Shown piece by piece: positions 45,334 through 54,526 of a stretch of DNA of 64,000 bases (its first letter is position 1; each line of letters starts with the position of its first letter). Under the pieces are notes generated by a model, which had not been told where the DNA came from, ran no database searches, and saw only the letters and a program-made list of their open reading frames with translations. The stretch comes from Aquimarina algicola. GTDB taxonomy: Bacteria > Bacteroidota > Bacteroidia > Flavobacteriales > Flavobacteriaceae. A program made the position numbers and the translations under genes. The DNA is taken from assembly GCF_006443095.1 (NCBI RefSeq), contig NZ_VFWZ01000002.1, forward strand, positions 806,001 to 870,000, in the 5' to 3' direction.

Positions 45334-46185
45334 CTAACTTCTTAGATCGTGTAATGCCAGCACAGGCACTTTTGCGTATCTACCTAAACTTTTTACCATT
45401 GGTCTGGAAAAAATACTACCAAAAAAACTATGTTTTCTGTTGAAAAAAGCAATCATATCACTATCTCTACTTTCTACAAAACAACGTACTGCAGATTGCG
45501 GTTCGATATTGTACAAAGCATGATAAGTATGTGTCAATCCTCCAAAATATTCATCCAGCAGATTTTTATTACTTTGTTGCTCTTCGTCTAGAGGGTCACC
45601 ATCGGATGCATAAAGCACCCTTACCTCTGCTTTGGTAATTTTTGCTACATCAAGCAGTGTTTGTAATTCTCTACGTTTAAAATTCATTTTATAATCTGTG
45701 GGAAATACGATCTCGTTTAATGTCTTGTACGTGGCATCTTCGGGGATTGCCAATACCGGACAATTTCTGGATTTTTCCATAACCATTACCGTATTGCTTC
45801 CAAAGATCACATCTCTTGCATCTGTAGTACCTTTTGTACCCATAATGATCATTTCTATATCTTGTTTGTCTACAATATCTTTGATTGCGTCTAGCAAACC
45901 ATTAAACTGGGATATCATAAAAAACTGATGATTAGGGCTTTCATCTCTAAAAGTGAGTCTCTCCATAATTTTACCCAGTCCATTTTCTGATTTTTCTCTA
46001 GCTTCTTCGTATAATTTCTCTCCAGGTTCGGGTACCATCATACTTTCTAGGGCATATCCTGTAGCGTTAAAAGCATTAAGTACATAAAAATCACAAGCTT
46101 CGTTTTTATATAATTCTACAGCATAGGATATGGCATTCCATGCGTTTCTTGAAAAATCTGTAGGCAATAAAATCTTCTTTTTCAT
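45334..46185 (-). CDS. Universal stress protein, two-domain
   Basis: The 283-residue tandem Usp starts KKILLPTDFSRNAWNAISYAV. The first domain ends with the nucleotide motif MGTKGTTDARDVIFGSNTVMVM and CPVLAIPED. The second starts NEIVFPTDYKMNFKRRELQ, an intact first strand, but lacks the glycine loop, so only the N-terminal domain should bind ATP. It has its own Crp/Fnr-like promoter (46337-46380) with a leader of about 150 nt, and is the last member of the tandem array. Confidence 0.88.
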   Translation of the reverse strand: MKKKILLPTDFSRNAWNAISYAVELYKNEACDFYVLNAFNATGYALESMMVPEPGEKLYEEAREKSENGLGKIMERLTFRDESPNHQFFMISQFNGLLDAIKDIVDKQDIEMIIMGTKGTTDARDVIFGSNTVMVMEKSRNCPVLAIPEDATYKTLNEIVFPTDYKMNFKRRELQTLLDVAKITKAEVRVLYASDGDPLDEEQQSNKNLLDEYFGGLTHTYHALYNIEPQSAVRCFVESRDSDMIAFFNRKHSFFGSIFSRPMVKSLGRYAKVPVLALHDLRS

Positions 46186-46336
46186 GTCTATAAAATTTTA
46201 AGATTAAGCAATAAATCGGCTAGTGCAAATTGAAATTACCTCAATTCACAATTACTTATTTTCATCACTATACTTTAGAGATTAATTCTCTTAATGTGTG
46301 TTTTTAATTAAGATAATGTGTTTGTATTATTTGATA

Positions 46337-46380
46337 TAAATGTATATCATCAATACAATTGAAACTATGACAATTATCAA
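46337..46380 (-). promoter_or_regulatory. Crp/Fnr-like box and promoter for the 45334 usp gene
   Basis: ATGACAATTATCAA (plus strand) at 46367-46380 overlaps the stop codon of the next usp gene. The minus-strand -7 element TACATTTA lies at 46337-46344, 22 bp away. Confidence 0.7.
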
Positions 46381-47225
46381 TTCATCTCAGGAATTACCAT
46401 AAAAGGGATAGAGGCTTTGAAACCTATTTTTTTTACAACCGGTTCTCTTGTAATATTTTCTATAAAGCCATGCTTATGATACAACATTGTCAAAATATTG
46501 ATATCCATTTTTTCTATAAATTCTTTGATCACCTGAGCTTTTTGATCAAATTTTGAAACCCAGTGCGTTGTGTATTCAACTGCTGCAAGATGCTCTTTTA
46601 ATCGCTTAAAATTTTCTTCTTGTTCTTTACTCAAGGTTTCTGCATCATGAATATGCATTACTCTTATTTTTGCATTAAATAATGCTGCTATATTCAAAAT
46701 GGGTTGGATTTCTTTTTTGCTGTAAGAGTGTTTGAAATCTGTTGCAAAAGCAACCTCTTTGGGAGGAATAAAATCAAACTCATCGGGCACAGTGATGATA
46801 GGGCATCCCTTTATCTTTTGGATCATCTTTACCGTATTACTACCCATAAAAACTTCTTTGACTCCACTAGCTCCTTTTGTACCCATGACAACAAGATCAA
46901 TATTTTTACTTTTTATCGTCTTATTGATGGTTTCTGTGAGTTTTTTAGAAATCGAAATGGTTTCAAAAGTATGATCAAAGTTTTCTGCATCTTCTTTGAT
47001 TGAATTAAGCGTATTTGCTAACCCTTCTTTAGAGGCTTTACTGCGTTGTTGATATAACAGATCACCTTTGCTCGTATCTAGCCTACTGGTTAAAATAGGG
47101 GTATCTACATCAAAAGTATTCAGAATATAAAATTCACATGCTTTCTCTTTAAACAGATGTGTAGCATAATAAAGTGCTCTATAAGCATTATCTGAAAAAT
47201 CTGAAGGAACAAGTATCCTTTTCAT
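46377..47225 (-). CDS. Universal stress protein, two-domain
   Basis: The 282-residue protein starts KRILVPSDFSDNAYRALYYAT. The first-domain ATP motif is MGTKGASGVKEVFMGSNTVKMI, then CPIITVPDEF. The second domain begins KEVAFATDFKHSYSKKEIQ and lacks the Gly motif. It is closest in sequence to the single-domain member just upstream (47382-47861), with which it shares VPDEFxFxxPxx. I see no good Crp/Fnr-type box in its 156-bp upstream gap, so read-through from the upstream gene is likely. Confidence 0.88.
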   Translation of the reverse strand: MKRILVPSDFSDNAYRALYYATHLFKEKACEFYILNTFDVDTPILTSRLDTSKGDLLYQQRSKASKEGLANTLNSIKEDAENFDHTFETISISKKLTETINKTIKSKNIDLVVMGTKGASGVKEVFMGSNTVKMIQKIKGCPIITVPDEFDFIPPKEVAFATDFKHSYSKKEIQPILNIAALFNAKIRVMHIHDAETLSKEQEENFKRLKEHLAAVEYTTHWVSKFDQKAQVIKEFIEKMDINILTMLYHKHGFIENITREPVVKKIGFKASIPFMVIPEMN

Positions 47226-47381
47226 ACATTTGGTCTTTTTAATTTATACTAAATGGTTTAAAAACAGAGCGCATACTTATCGTTGTAAACGATCATAATG
47301 GGTATATTCTTTTTTTCTTCATCAACATCAATAGCCTATAGCAGTTGATGTTACTAAAAATTACTTTGATATTCGATTTGA

Positions 47382-47861
47382 TTATTTAGAGTACGGAACA
47401 TCTTCTGGGTCTTCAAAATAAAACTCGTCTGGTACGGCTAAAACAGGACAACATTTTATTTTTTGAATAATATTAGATGTATTGCTGCCCATCAAAAACC
47501 CTTTGGCTCCTGTAGCACCTTTGGTCCCCATAACAATGAGTTCTATTTTCTTTTCTTTTACTGTTTGTTCTATGGTATCGATGAGCCTTTCTGAAGAAGA
47601 AATACACTCAAAACGATGTTCAAAATCCTCTGTATCCCTGATTATAGTATGATAAGTTTCTTCTAGTTTTTCTTCAGATTCTTTGCGTAGTTCTTGATCG
47701 CCTTGCTTCATTTCTATAATTCCTGCCAGAACCGCTACTTCAACATCATACGTATTCAAAATATAAAACTGGCACTTTTCATTCTTAAACAAACGTGTCG
47801 CATAGTACAGTGCATTATATGCATTGTTTGAAAAATCAGTCGGAACAAGTATTTTTTTCAT
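47382..47861 (-). CDS. Universal stress protein, single-domain member
   Basis: The 159-residue Usp is half the length of its neighbours. It starts KKILVPTDFSNNAYNALYYATRLF and has the full ATP motif MGTKGATGAKGFLMGSNTSNII. It stops after VPDEFYFEDPEDVPYSK, exactly where the second domain begins in the paralogs. No remnant of a second domain is evident in the 156 bp downstream. It is either an old truncation or a native single-domain form. Its promoter (47888-47931) carries the Crp/Fnr-like box. Confidence 0.85.
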   Translation of the reverse strand: MKKILVPTDFSNNAYNALYYATRLFKNEKCQFYILNTYDVEVAVLAGIIEMKQGDQELRKESEEKLEETYHTIIRDTEDFEHRFECISSSERLIDTIEQTVKEKKIELIVMGTKGATGAKGFLMGSNTSNIIQKIKCCPVLAVPDEFYFEDPEDVPYSK

Positions 47862-47887
47862 GATCTTGATTTTTAATGATTATGATA

Positions 47888-47931
47888 TAAAAATATCCTG
47901 TTCTGACTAGAAATAGAATGATAATTGTCAG
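47888..47931 (-). promoter_or_regulatory. Crp/Fnr-like box and promoter for the single-domain usp
   Basis: ATGATAATTGTCAG (plus strand) at 47918-47931 overlaps the stop of the 47928 gene. The minus-strand -7 element TATTTTTA lies at 47888-47895, with 22 bp between. Confidence 0.68.
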
Positions 47932-48776
47932 TTATCAGAAGGAATAACTAAAAACGGAATTTCGGTATGAAAGGTCATCTTCTTGATTACGGCCTCTCTA
48001 GTAAGTCTTTCTATAAAACTATGTTCGTAATTGATCATAATCAACAGATCAGCAGCTACTTTTTCTACCAGTTTTTGAATTTCATTTTTTATACTGGTAC
48101 TGTCATTTGCTGTATGAATATCGTAATCCAAATTTTTAAAAAACTCTTCGAGTACATTTGCATTATAATGCTGAACTTCATTAAAAACCGAATCTTCTTT
48201 GACATGGATCATTTTGACAGATGCATCAAAATGTTTAGCAAAATATATAATAGGTTCGATTTCTGAAGTATAGTATACTCTTTCAAAATCTGTGGCAAAA
48301 GCCAAAGTTGTTATTTTCTGAAACCTGGCCTCTTCCGGTATGATCAAAACAGGACAGTTTTTGATCGTGCTAATTACTTTTTGCGTAGTGCTTCCTATAA
48401 AAACTTCTTTGGCACCATTTGCTCCTTTGGTACCAATAATGATCATATCAAAAAAAACACTTTTCATCAATTGGTCAATATTAGACAATAATGATCCTGA
48501 TTTGGTAACTGTTTTAAAAGTATGATGCACTTGTGGCATTGTAGCTTTGATGTCATCAAGAGTACGCTTTAATCCCTTTTCAGAATCTATTCTAATAGTA
48601 TCATAAAAATGCCCTACTCGTTGTGAACTCACCGTGTTTAAAAGTTGAATCGGCTTGAGTTCATAGGTGTTTAATAAATAAAACTCACAAGGGATATTCT
48701 TATACAATTGCATTGCATACATAATCGTATTCCATGCATTATCAGAAAAATCTGTAGGGATTAAAACTCGTTTCAT
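47928..48776 (-). CDS. Universal stress protein, two-domain
   Basis: This 282-residue tandem Usp starts KRVLIPTDFSDNAWNTIMYAM. The ATP motif is IGTKGANGAKEVFIGSTTQKVI, with Thr in place of the Asn seen in other members, then CPVLIIPEE. The second domain begins TTLAFATDFERVYYTSEIE. It lies 27 bp downstream of the 48804 gene and is the third gene of a unit driven from 50507-50550. Confidence 0.88.
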   Translation of the reverse strand: MKRVLIPTDFSDNAWNTIMYAMQLYKNIPCEFYLLNTYELKPIQLLNTVSSQRVGHFYDTIRIDSEKGLKRTLDDIKATMPQVHHTFKTVTKSGSLLSNIDQLMKSVFFDMIIIGTKGANGAKEVFIGSTTQKVISTIKNCPVLIIPEEARFQKITTLAFATDFERVYYTSEIEPIIYFAKHFDASVKMIHVKEDSVFNEVQHYNANVLEEFFKNLDYDIHTANDSTSIKNEIQKLVEKVAADLLIMINYEHSFIERLTREAVIKKMTFHTEIPFLVIPSDN

Positions 48777-48803
48777 CTTGCAAAATAGTTACATCATTAC
48801 ATG

Positions 48804-49652
48804 TTACATTCTTTCTTCAGAAGGGATTACCAGAAAGGGAATATTGGTATGATATGCAATCTGATTGATCACAGGTTTAAACAATAAATTTTCAAAAAAA
48901 GAATGTTTGTTATGGATCATGATCAATAAGTTGATCTTATATTTTTTCTGAAAACCCTCTACGGCTTCTATTACATCTACATTTTCTGCAAGATGAAAGA
49001 CGTGTGCATTTTCTTCAAAATATACATCAAGAAAATCTTTCACTTTTTTCTGGTTTTTATCTAATGGCACGCCATAATATGCATTGAGTATGTTGAGTCT
49101 GGATATGTGTTTATCACATATTTCTTTGATCAAACTTAGATATCTATTATTCACATCAAGTTTATAATCTGTTGGGAGTAAGATATCTTTGGGAGTTTCG
49201 AACTCAAAATCAGAAGGTACAACAATAACCGGGCATTTTACCTTTTTGATAGTATACATAGTATGAGTTCCTATAAAAATTTCTTTAGCTCCGGTAGCGC
49301 CTTTGGTTCCCATCACAATAAGATCAATTTCATACTCTTTTACCACTTCTTGGATCTCGCTGATCAGGGTATTGAATGCAGATAATCGCTCAAAACTATG
49401 ATTAGTATTATTAAATTCTTTTTTAAGTCTATTTTCTACTTTCTCTATCTCATTTTTAGAATGCATTAGACTTACATCTTCTAATCCATATATTGTAGGG
49501 TTTTCTACAAGGTATCCTGCATGATAAGAAACAGGGGTAAAGGTATTGAGTAAGTAAAAGGTAACTTTTTCTTCTGCAAAAAAATGCATAGCATATTTCA
49601 TTGCATTATAAGCATTTTCAGAAAAATCTGTGGGTAGCAATATACGTTTCAT
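48804..49652 (-). CDS. Universal stress protein, two-domain
   Basis: The 282-residue tandem Usp starts KRILLPTDFSENAYNAMKYAM. The ATP motif is MGTKGATGAKEIFIGTHTMYTI, where the usual GSN is GTH, so nucleotide binding may differ. The second domain begins KDILLPTDYKLDVNNRYLS and is better kept than in its neighbours but still lacks the Gly loop. It lies 17 bp after the 49670 gene and is the middle gene of the three-gene unit. Confidence 0.88.
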   Translation of the reverse strand: MKRILLPTDFSENAYNAMKYAMHFFAEEKVTFYLLNTFTPVSYHAGYLVENPTIYGLEDVSLMHSKNEIEKVENRLKKEFNNTNHSFERLSAFNTLISEIQEVVKEYEIDLIVMGTKGATGAKEIFIGTHTMYTIKKVKCPVIVVPSDFEFETPKDILLPTDYKLDVNNRYLSLIKEICDKHISRLNILNAYYGVPLDKNQKKVKDFLDVYFEENAHVFHLAENVDVIEAVEGFQKKYKINLLIMIHNKHSFFENLLFKPVINQIAYHTNIPFLVIPSEERM

Positions 49653-49669
49653 AAGAGATTATAATTTGT

Positions 49670-50479
49670 TTAGTTTCTATCTAGGTTTTGCATTGCCAAA
49701 AAAGGAATTTTGATATGTAACCCAATTTTGTCTATAGTAGATTGATACAGTATGCTTTCGAGATAAGAATTTCTAGAATTCACCATTACCAAAAAATCAA
49801 TTTCATTTTTTTCTATAAATTGATTTATAGCTTCAGTAAGGTCATCTGCCTGAGTAGTACAAAATTTTAATTCTGCTTCTGGCAAAGAGGTAGATATAAA
49901 TTTCTTGTGGTCTTCTTGCCTTGTCGAAAGTTTTTCGTAATCAGAAACATATAAAAAGTTTACAATAGATCTAAAACTCTTTGTCAAAGTACTTAGAAGT
50001 TTCAGTTCCCTTCTTCTGAAAGGCATCAAATAATCGGTAGGAAATAAAATATTTTTTGGTTGTGTATACTTACATCCATTGGGGATAGCCAAGACAGGGC
50101 ATTTTACATATCTTACGACTTGTAAAGTGTTGCTGCCAAAAGTCATTTTGCGATCATCTGTTTTTCCTCGTGTTCCCATGATCAGAATATCAATATTCTC
50201 TTGATCAACCAAATCATTGGTATTGTCTACCAGATTCCCCAAAATAGCCATCGTTTTATATTGATGCCTGGGGTTGGGTGATATCTTGCGTATATCTGAC
50301 AAAACTTTTACCAATTCTTCATCAATACAAGCTGTATCTATTGCCTTATCACTATTGCTATCATCATATGCATGAATGATAAAAAACTCACAGTATTCAT
50401 ATTTATTAAGCTCAACAGCATACCGTAAAGCATTCATTGCATTTTCTGAAAAATCTGTTGGAATCAATATCTTTCTCAT
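49670..50479 (-). CDS. Universal stress protein, two-domain
   Basis: The 269-residue tandem Usp starts MRKILIPTDFSENAMNALRYAV. I chose the Met at 50479 because the ten residues encoded upstream (from 50509) would overlap the -7 element. The ATP motif MGTRGKTDDRKMTFGSNTLQVV is followed by CPVLAIPNG. The second domain begins KNILFPTDYLMPFRRRELK. It leads the three-gene unit 49670-48804-47928 and has the strongest Crp/Fnr-like promoter of the array. Confidence 0.88.
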   Translation of the reverse strand: MRKILIPTDFSENAMNALRYAVELNKYEYCEFFIIHAYDDSNSDKAIDTACIDEELVKVLSDIRKISPNPRHQYKTMAILGNLVDNTNDLVDQENIDILIMGTRGKTDDRKMTFGSNTLQVVRYVKCPVLAIPNGCKYTQPKNILFPTDYLMPFRRRELKLLSTLTKSFRSIVNFLYVSDYEKLSTRQEDHKKFISTSLPEAELKFCTTQADDLTEAINQFIEKNEIDFLVMVNSRNSYLESILYQSTIDKIGLHIKIPFLAMQNLDRN

Positions 50480-50506
50480 AGGTTTACCTTTTTGATATGT
50501 TGTATT

Positions 50507-50550
50507 CAAAACTAGATAAATGCAGAGGCAGAAACTATGATTTTTGTCAG
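50507..50550 (-). promoter_or_regulatory. Crp/Fnr-like box and promoter for the three-gene usp unit
   Basis: ATGATTTTTGTCAG (plus strand) at 50537-50550. The minus-strand -7 element TAGTTTTG at 50507-50514 is a perfect TAnnTTTG match. Spacing is 22 bp. Confidence 0.72.
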
Positions 50551-50627
50551 CAAAACTGTTCGTTTTTTGAGGAAACCTTAAGAGGTTTATTGACTAAAAA
50601 CCGTTATCTTGTAGAAAAAAGAAAAAG

Positions 50628-50858
50628 ATGAAGTTCTCTGCAATGTTTACGGTAACCCTTACTACTATAATCCTAATTATGGTTACGATTATGGCTACAA
50701 TGAATTTTACTTTTGGTTGGGTGTTTTACTTAACCTGTATCGGTCAACTCATGGTAATTATTATGGTCTATAAAGTACTTAGAGACAAGTACTCAACAAA
50801 CAAAACTTTTGAAGATTTTTACGAAGACCGTCCTATATCCAATGAAAATTATAGATGA
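50628..50858 (+). CDS. Small inner-membrane protein
   Basis: This 76-residue protein has two membrane segments (about 5-27 and 31-49, MFTVTLTTIILIMVTIMAT and WVFYLTCIGQLMVIIMVY) and a polar tail ending FYEDRPISNENYR. I do not recognise a named family. Proteins of this size and layout are found near cco genes in flavobacteria. It is divergent from the usp unit and lies 364 bp upstream of ccoI on the same strand. Confidence 0.55.
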   Translation: MKFSAMFTVTLTTIILIMVTIMATMNFTFGWVFYLTCIGQLMVIIMVYKVLRDKYSTNKTFEDFYEDRPISNENYR

Positions 50859-51222
50859 TTCACAACATCTATAATATCTGTTTTCTGTAAAATCTCTCTC
50901 TTTTTAATCGGTATCCCTTTTACAAAAATACCTTATAACCGCTTGTCTACAAGTAGAAGGTGTTATAATCAAAACAAATCGCTTGACAAAGGTTGTTTAC
51001 AAGCATATAGTATAATACTACATCAGTAGTATATCATAGTAGATGTAATCTGGTAAGCTCTGGTGATCAATTGTATTTTGTTGGGTATTTCAAAATCTGA
51101 TAATTTTTAAATATCAAGCAAAATATAGGGCTCAAAAAAAGCGCCTCTATTTTAGCTACATGACAAAAGTCATAGAATGTATAGTTATCGTTTTTAAACT
51201 TTGTAAGAAATGAATAAAAGTT
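50859..51222. other. Intergenic region upstream of ccoI
   Basis: No gene is seen in these 364 bp. A TTATAAC...GTTATAA stem with an inner CTTGT/ACAAG stem spans 50933-50968, with no T-run. A short ACTAC-ATCA-GTAGT hairpin lies near 51021. The right end holds the ccoI promoter. Confidence 0.35.
51160..51203 (+). promoter_or_regulatory. Crp/Fnr-like box and promoter for ccoI
   Basis: The perfect palindrome ATGACAAAAGTCAT at 51160-51173 is identical to the box upstream of ccoS. After 22 bp comes AAACTTTG (51196-51203), one base from the -7 consensus. Confidence 0.7.
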
Positions 51223-53619
51223 ATGACGGAATCTACATGCTTCCATTGTGGAAACGATTGCGGTACAACGACTATCAATTTTGATAACAAAACATTCTGT
51301 TGCAATGGGTGCAAAACTGTATATGAGATTTTTTCGACTAATGATCTATCCTGTTATTATGATCTTCAATCATCTCCTGGAGCCGTTCCTGAAGAAATTA
51401 AAGGAAAGTACGATTATCTCGATACTCCTTCTATTGCTGAAAAACTGATTGAGTTTGATGATGGGAATACACAAATAACCACCTTGTATATTCCTCATAT
51501 TCATTGTAGTTCTTGCATTTGGGTTTTAGAAAACCTCAACAAGCTCCAATCTGCGATCACGGTATCACAAGTTAATTTTCCTAAAAAGAATGTACGTATT
51601 ACATATCACTCTGATCGAATCTCTCTTAAAGAAATAGTGCTTTTACTGGGAACAATTGGATACGAACCTTATATCAGCTTAAATGACTATTCTTCTAGTC
51701 AGAAACAAATAAACAGAAGCTTGATTTACAAATTAGGCATTGCAGGATTCGCATTCGGAAATGTCATGTTTTTATCATTCCCCGAGTATTTTGAAGTTTC
51801 AGAGTATTGGTTAGAAAAATATAAGCATGTCTTTAGATGGTTAATGTTTGCTTTTTCTCTCCCTGTAGTATTTTATGCTGCACAAGATTACTTTATTTCT
51901 GCTTACAAAGGGTTACGTTCTAAAATCTTAAACATAGATGTACCTATAGCTTTAGGAATTTTAGTATTATTTTTACGAAGCACTGCAGAAATCATTTTTG
52001 ACTGGGGTACCGGCTTTTTTGATAGTCTTACAGGTCTGGTCTTTTTTCTACTTTTAGGAAAATTCTTTCAACAAAAAACATATTCTTTCCTATCCTTTGA
52101 GCGAGATTACAAATCTTATTTTCCTATTGCAGTAACAAGGATTAACAATGCCGATGAATCAAATGAACAAAAAGAAGAAACCGTACAAATCTATGACATA
52201 AAAAAGGGAGATCGTATTCTGATCAGAAACAAAGAGCTTATTCCTGTAGATTGCATTTTGATCAATGGTAATGCAGAGATCGATTATAGTTTTGTTACGG
52301 GAGAGAGTGAATCTGTTACCAAACAATCTGGAGATAAACTTTTTGCCGGAGGAAGACAATTGCACAATGCAATAGAGGTAGAAGTCATAAAATCCGTAGA
52401 GCAAAGTTATCTCACACAATTATGGAGTAATGATGTGTTCAAAAGAGATAAATCCGCTTCATTTACTAATCTCACAGATACAATCAGTAAATACTTTACG
52501 ATAGCCATTCTATGCGTTGCAGTAATCGCTACTACATATTGGTTATTTGCAGATATCTCGAAAGCCATGCAAGTATTTACCGCAGTACTCATTATAGCCT
52601 GCCCATGTGCACTCGCATTGGCAAGACCCTTTGCATTAGGTAATATGCTACGCATTTTTGGGAAAAATAAATTTTATATCAAAAATGCCGATGTGATAGA
52701 GAGGCTTGCTTCTATAGATACTATGATTTTTGACAAAACCGGTACCATCACTACTAATACTGGAAGCGAAATAAAGTATGAAGGAATGGTCCTCACAACA
52801 GAAGAAGAATCTTTATTAAAAAATACTTTGAGAGCCTCTAGTCATCCCCTTAGCCGAGCATTATATGATGTATTGGCAGAACATGATATTCTAACACTAG
52901 ATGAGTACCAAGAGTCTATTGGTAAAGGGATCGAAGCAAAATCAATGGATAATAGTATAAAAATAGGATCTTCTATTTTTGTCGGAAATACAGATCCATT
53001 ACAAACACAAAATACCGCTGTACATATCAGCACCAATAATCAATATAAAGGGCATTACATTTTCTGTAATAAATATAGAAATGGAATACAAAAAGTATTT
53101 GATCAACTATCAAGAAACTACCAACTTGCTATACTATCAGGTGATAATGAAGGAGAGAAGAAAAATCTTGAATCCTTATTACCAAAAGGAACAGCTTTAT
53201 CATTTCATCAAAAACCTGATGATAAGCTAAAATATATTCAATCCATACAAGAGCAACAAAAAAAGGTGATCATGCTGGGTGATGGCCTTAATGATGCCGG
53301 AGCATTAGCGCAGAGTGACGTAGGGATTGCTATTTCAGAAAACGTAAATGTTTTTTCTCCTGCTTGTGATGCAATTCTAGACGCTTCGCAGTTTGAAATG
53401 ATTCCTGACTTTTTAAAAATTTCTAAAAGGACTATCAAAATTATAAAATCTAGTTTTATCCTTTCCTTTTTATATAACATTATAGGACTATACTTTGCCG
53501 TAACCGGTCAGCTTTCTCCAATCGTAGCTGCCATATTAATGCCGTTAAGTTCTATTTCTATCGTTGCATTTGTGACCATTTTGACGAACTGGCATGGTAA
53601 TAAAATTAGAGAGAAATAA
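51223..53619 (+). CDS. ccoI: Copper-translocating P-type ATPase CcoI/FixI
   Basis: This 798-residue inner-membrane P1B ATPase is needed for copper supply to cbb3 oxidase. Features in order: an N-terminal metal-binding Cys cluster (CFHCGNDC, then CCNGC); a heavy-metal-associated domain with HCSSCIW; about eight membrane segments; the TGES phosphatase motif (VTGESESV); the ion-site Cys460-Pro-Cys462; phosphorylated Asp504 in DKTGT; an HP motif (SSHPLSRA); and GDGLNDAGAL. All catalytic residues are present. It is separated from the cco operon by pdxH-like, DUF2892 and micropeptide genes but shares the same palindrome with ccoS. Confidence 0.95.
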   Translation: MTESTCFHCGNDCGTTTINFDNKTFCCNGCKTVYEIFSTNDLSCYYDLQSSPGAVPEEIKGKYDYLDTPSIAEKLIEFDDGNTQITTLYIPHIHCSSCIWVLENLNKLQSAITVSQVNFPKKNVRITYHSDRISLKEIVLLLGTIGYEPYISLNDYSSSQKQINRSLIYKLGIAGFAFGNVMFLSFPEYFEVSEYWLEKYKHVFRWLMFAFSLPVVFYAAQDYFISAYKGLRSKILNIDVPIALGILVLFLRSTAEIIFDWGTGFFDSLTGLVFFLLLGKFFQQKTYSFLSFERDYKSYFPIAVTRINNADESNEQKEETVQIYDIKKGDRILIRNKELIPVDCILINGNAEIDYSFVTGESESVTKQSGDKLFAGGRQLHNAIEVEVIKSVEQSYLTQLWSNDVFKRDKSASFTNLTDTISKYFTIAILCVAVIATTYWLFADISKAMQVFTAVLIIACPCALALARPFALGNMLRIFGKNKFYIKNADVIERLASIDTMIFDKTGTITTNTGSEIKYEGMVLTTEEESLLKNTLRASSHPLSRALYDVLAEHDILTLDEYQESIGKGIEAKSMDNSIKIGSSIFVGNTDPLQTQNTAVHISTNNQYKGHYIFCNKYRNGIQKVFDQLSRNYQLAILSGDNEGEKKNLESLLPKGTALSFHQKPDDKLKYIQSIQEQQKKVIMLGDGLNDAGALAQSDVGIAISENVNVFSPACDAILDASQFEMIPDFLKISKRTIKIIKSSFILSFLYNIIGLYFAVTGQLSPIVAAILMPLSSISIVAFVTILTNWHGNKIREK

Positions 53620-53622
53620 ATA

Positions 53623-54228
53623 ATGAGTCTTGCAGAAGAACATAATCCGATACAGCATTTTCAAAAATGGTTTTTCGAAGTAGAAAAGTCTTATCCCGAA
53701 GATGAAGTAAACATCATGTTATTATCTACAATAGGTACAGATGGATTTCCCAAAAGTCGAATTGTTTTGTTAAAGCGTTTTACCTGGGAGGGCTTCACGT
53801 TTTTTACTAATTACAATAGTGAAAAAGGAATAGCAATCACGAATAACAATAAAGTATCACTCTCTTTTAACTGGTCAAAAGCCAAAAAAAGAGTACACAT
53901 AAGTGGTTATGCAGAAAAAATATCTAAAAACCTGTCTGAAGGATATTTTGATTCTCGCCCCAGAGGAAGTAAATTGAGTGCTTGGGCATCTAACCAAAGT
54001 AAAGTTGTTACTTCGAGGAAAAAGCTTGAAGAACAATTGTTGTTTTACCAAGAAAAATTCAGTAATAAAATTATAATTCCTAAACCTCAGTATTGGGGAG
54101 GATATATTGTAAAGCCTATTGAAATAGAGTTTATCGAGGCTCAAAACCACAATCGTAATCAATCTATAACATACAAGTTATTATCTAATTACGAATGGTC
54201 GAAAGACATCAGACATTTTGCCGTCTAA
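53623..54228 (+). CDS. Pyridoxamine 5'-phosphate oxidase family protein (PdxH-like), divergent C-terminus
   Basis: The 201-residue protein has the PdxH fold and FMN-binding features: SKSRIVLLKRFTWEGFTFFTNYNSEKG (seen over 47-75, with PKSR in place of PSxR), SLSFNWSKAKKRVHISG, FDSRPRGSKLSAWASNQS and PQYWGGYIVKP. True PdxH ends with an FWQ-x-R-x-RLHDR segment and a terminal RLxP. Here the matching parts read FIEAQNHNRNQS and DIRHFAV, so the PLP-contacting residues are lost or changed. It may be a weak or altered oxidase, or a flavoprotein with another role. It starts 3 bp after ccoI and should share its transcript. Confidence 0.8.
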   Translation: MSLAEEHNPIQHFQKWFFEVEKSYPEDEVNIMLLSTIGTDGFPKSRIVLLKRFTWEGFTFFTNYNSEKGIAITNNNKVSLSFNWSKAKKRVHISGYAEKISKNLSEGYFDSRPRGSKLSAWASNQSKVVTSRKKLEEQLLFYQEKFSNKIIIPKPQYWGGYIVKPIEIEFIEAQNHNRNQSITYKLLSNYEWSKDIRHFAV

Positions 54229-54434
54229 TTTTTGAGTTTACAAGTACTTAGTCCCAAAATTTGATATAATGGACACCAACCTACAAACCCAGTGATAATC
54301 AAAATACCTGATACAGTTAGCAAAGCTACTCCCAAAGTATCAGAGATGTAGTGGTTATAAAATAAATATGCTAATATAAATCCTATACATATCCTGATTA
54401 CGACATCAATTCTTCCTAAGTTTTTTCTCATCAC
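54225..54434 (-). CDS. DUF2892/YgaP-type membrane protein
   Basis: This 69-residue protein has the DUF2892 pattern: MRKNLGRIDVVIRICIGFILA, two membrane segments, then FVGWCPLYQILGLSTC with two conserved Cys. In YgaP the same segment follows a rhodanese domain. The stand-alone form occurs near sulfur-handling genes. The role is unknown, possibly linked to sulfide or cyanide stress. It is convergent with the PdxH-like gene, overlapping by 4 bp. A perfect palindrome ATGATATATATCAT lies upstream at 54557-54570. Confidence 0.8.
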   Translation of the reverse strand: MMRKNLGRIDVVIRICIGFILAYLFYNHYISDTLGVALLTVSGILIITGFVGWCPLYQILGLSTCKLKN

Positions 54435-54526
54435 AAAATGATTTTAAGGATTTCACAATTAATTTTACTCAATCATCGAGATGTAAACGCCTCATGAACA
54501 TTATCTATCTGAGGTATTTCACTTTA

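Noticed and set aside
47279-47293. ATCGTTGTAAACGAT upstream of the 46377 usp gene as another Crp/Fnr-like box
   Set aside because: It has an odd-length centre, does not fit ATGAY-N4-RTCAT, and has no good -7 element at the expected distance.
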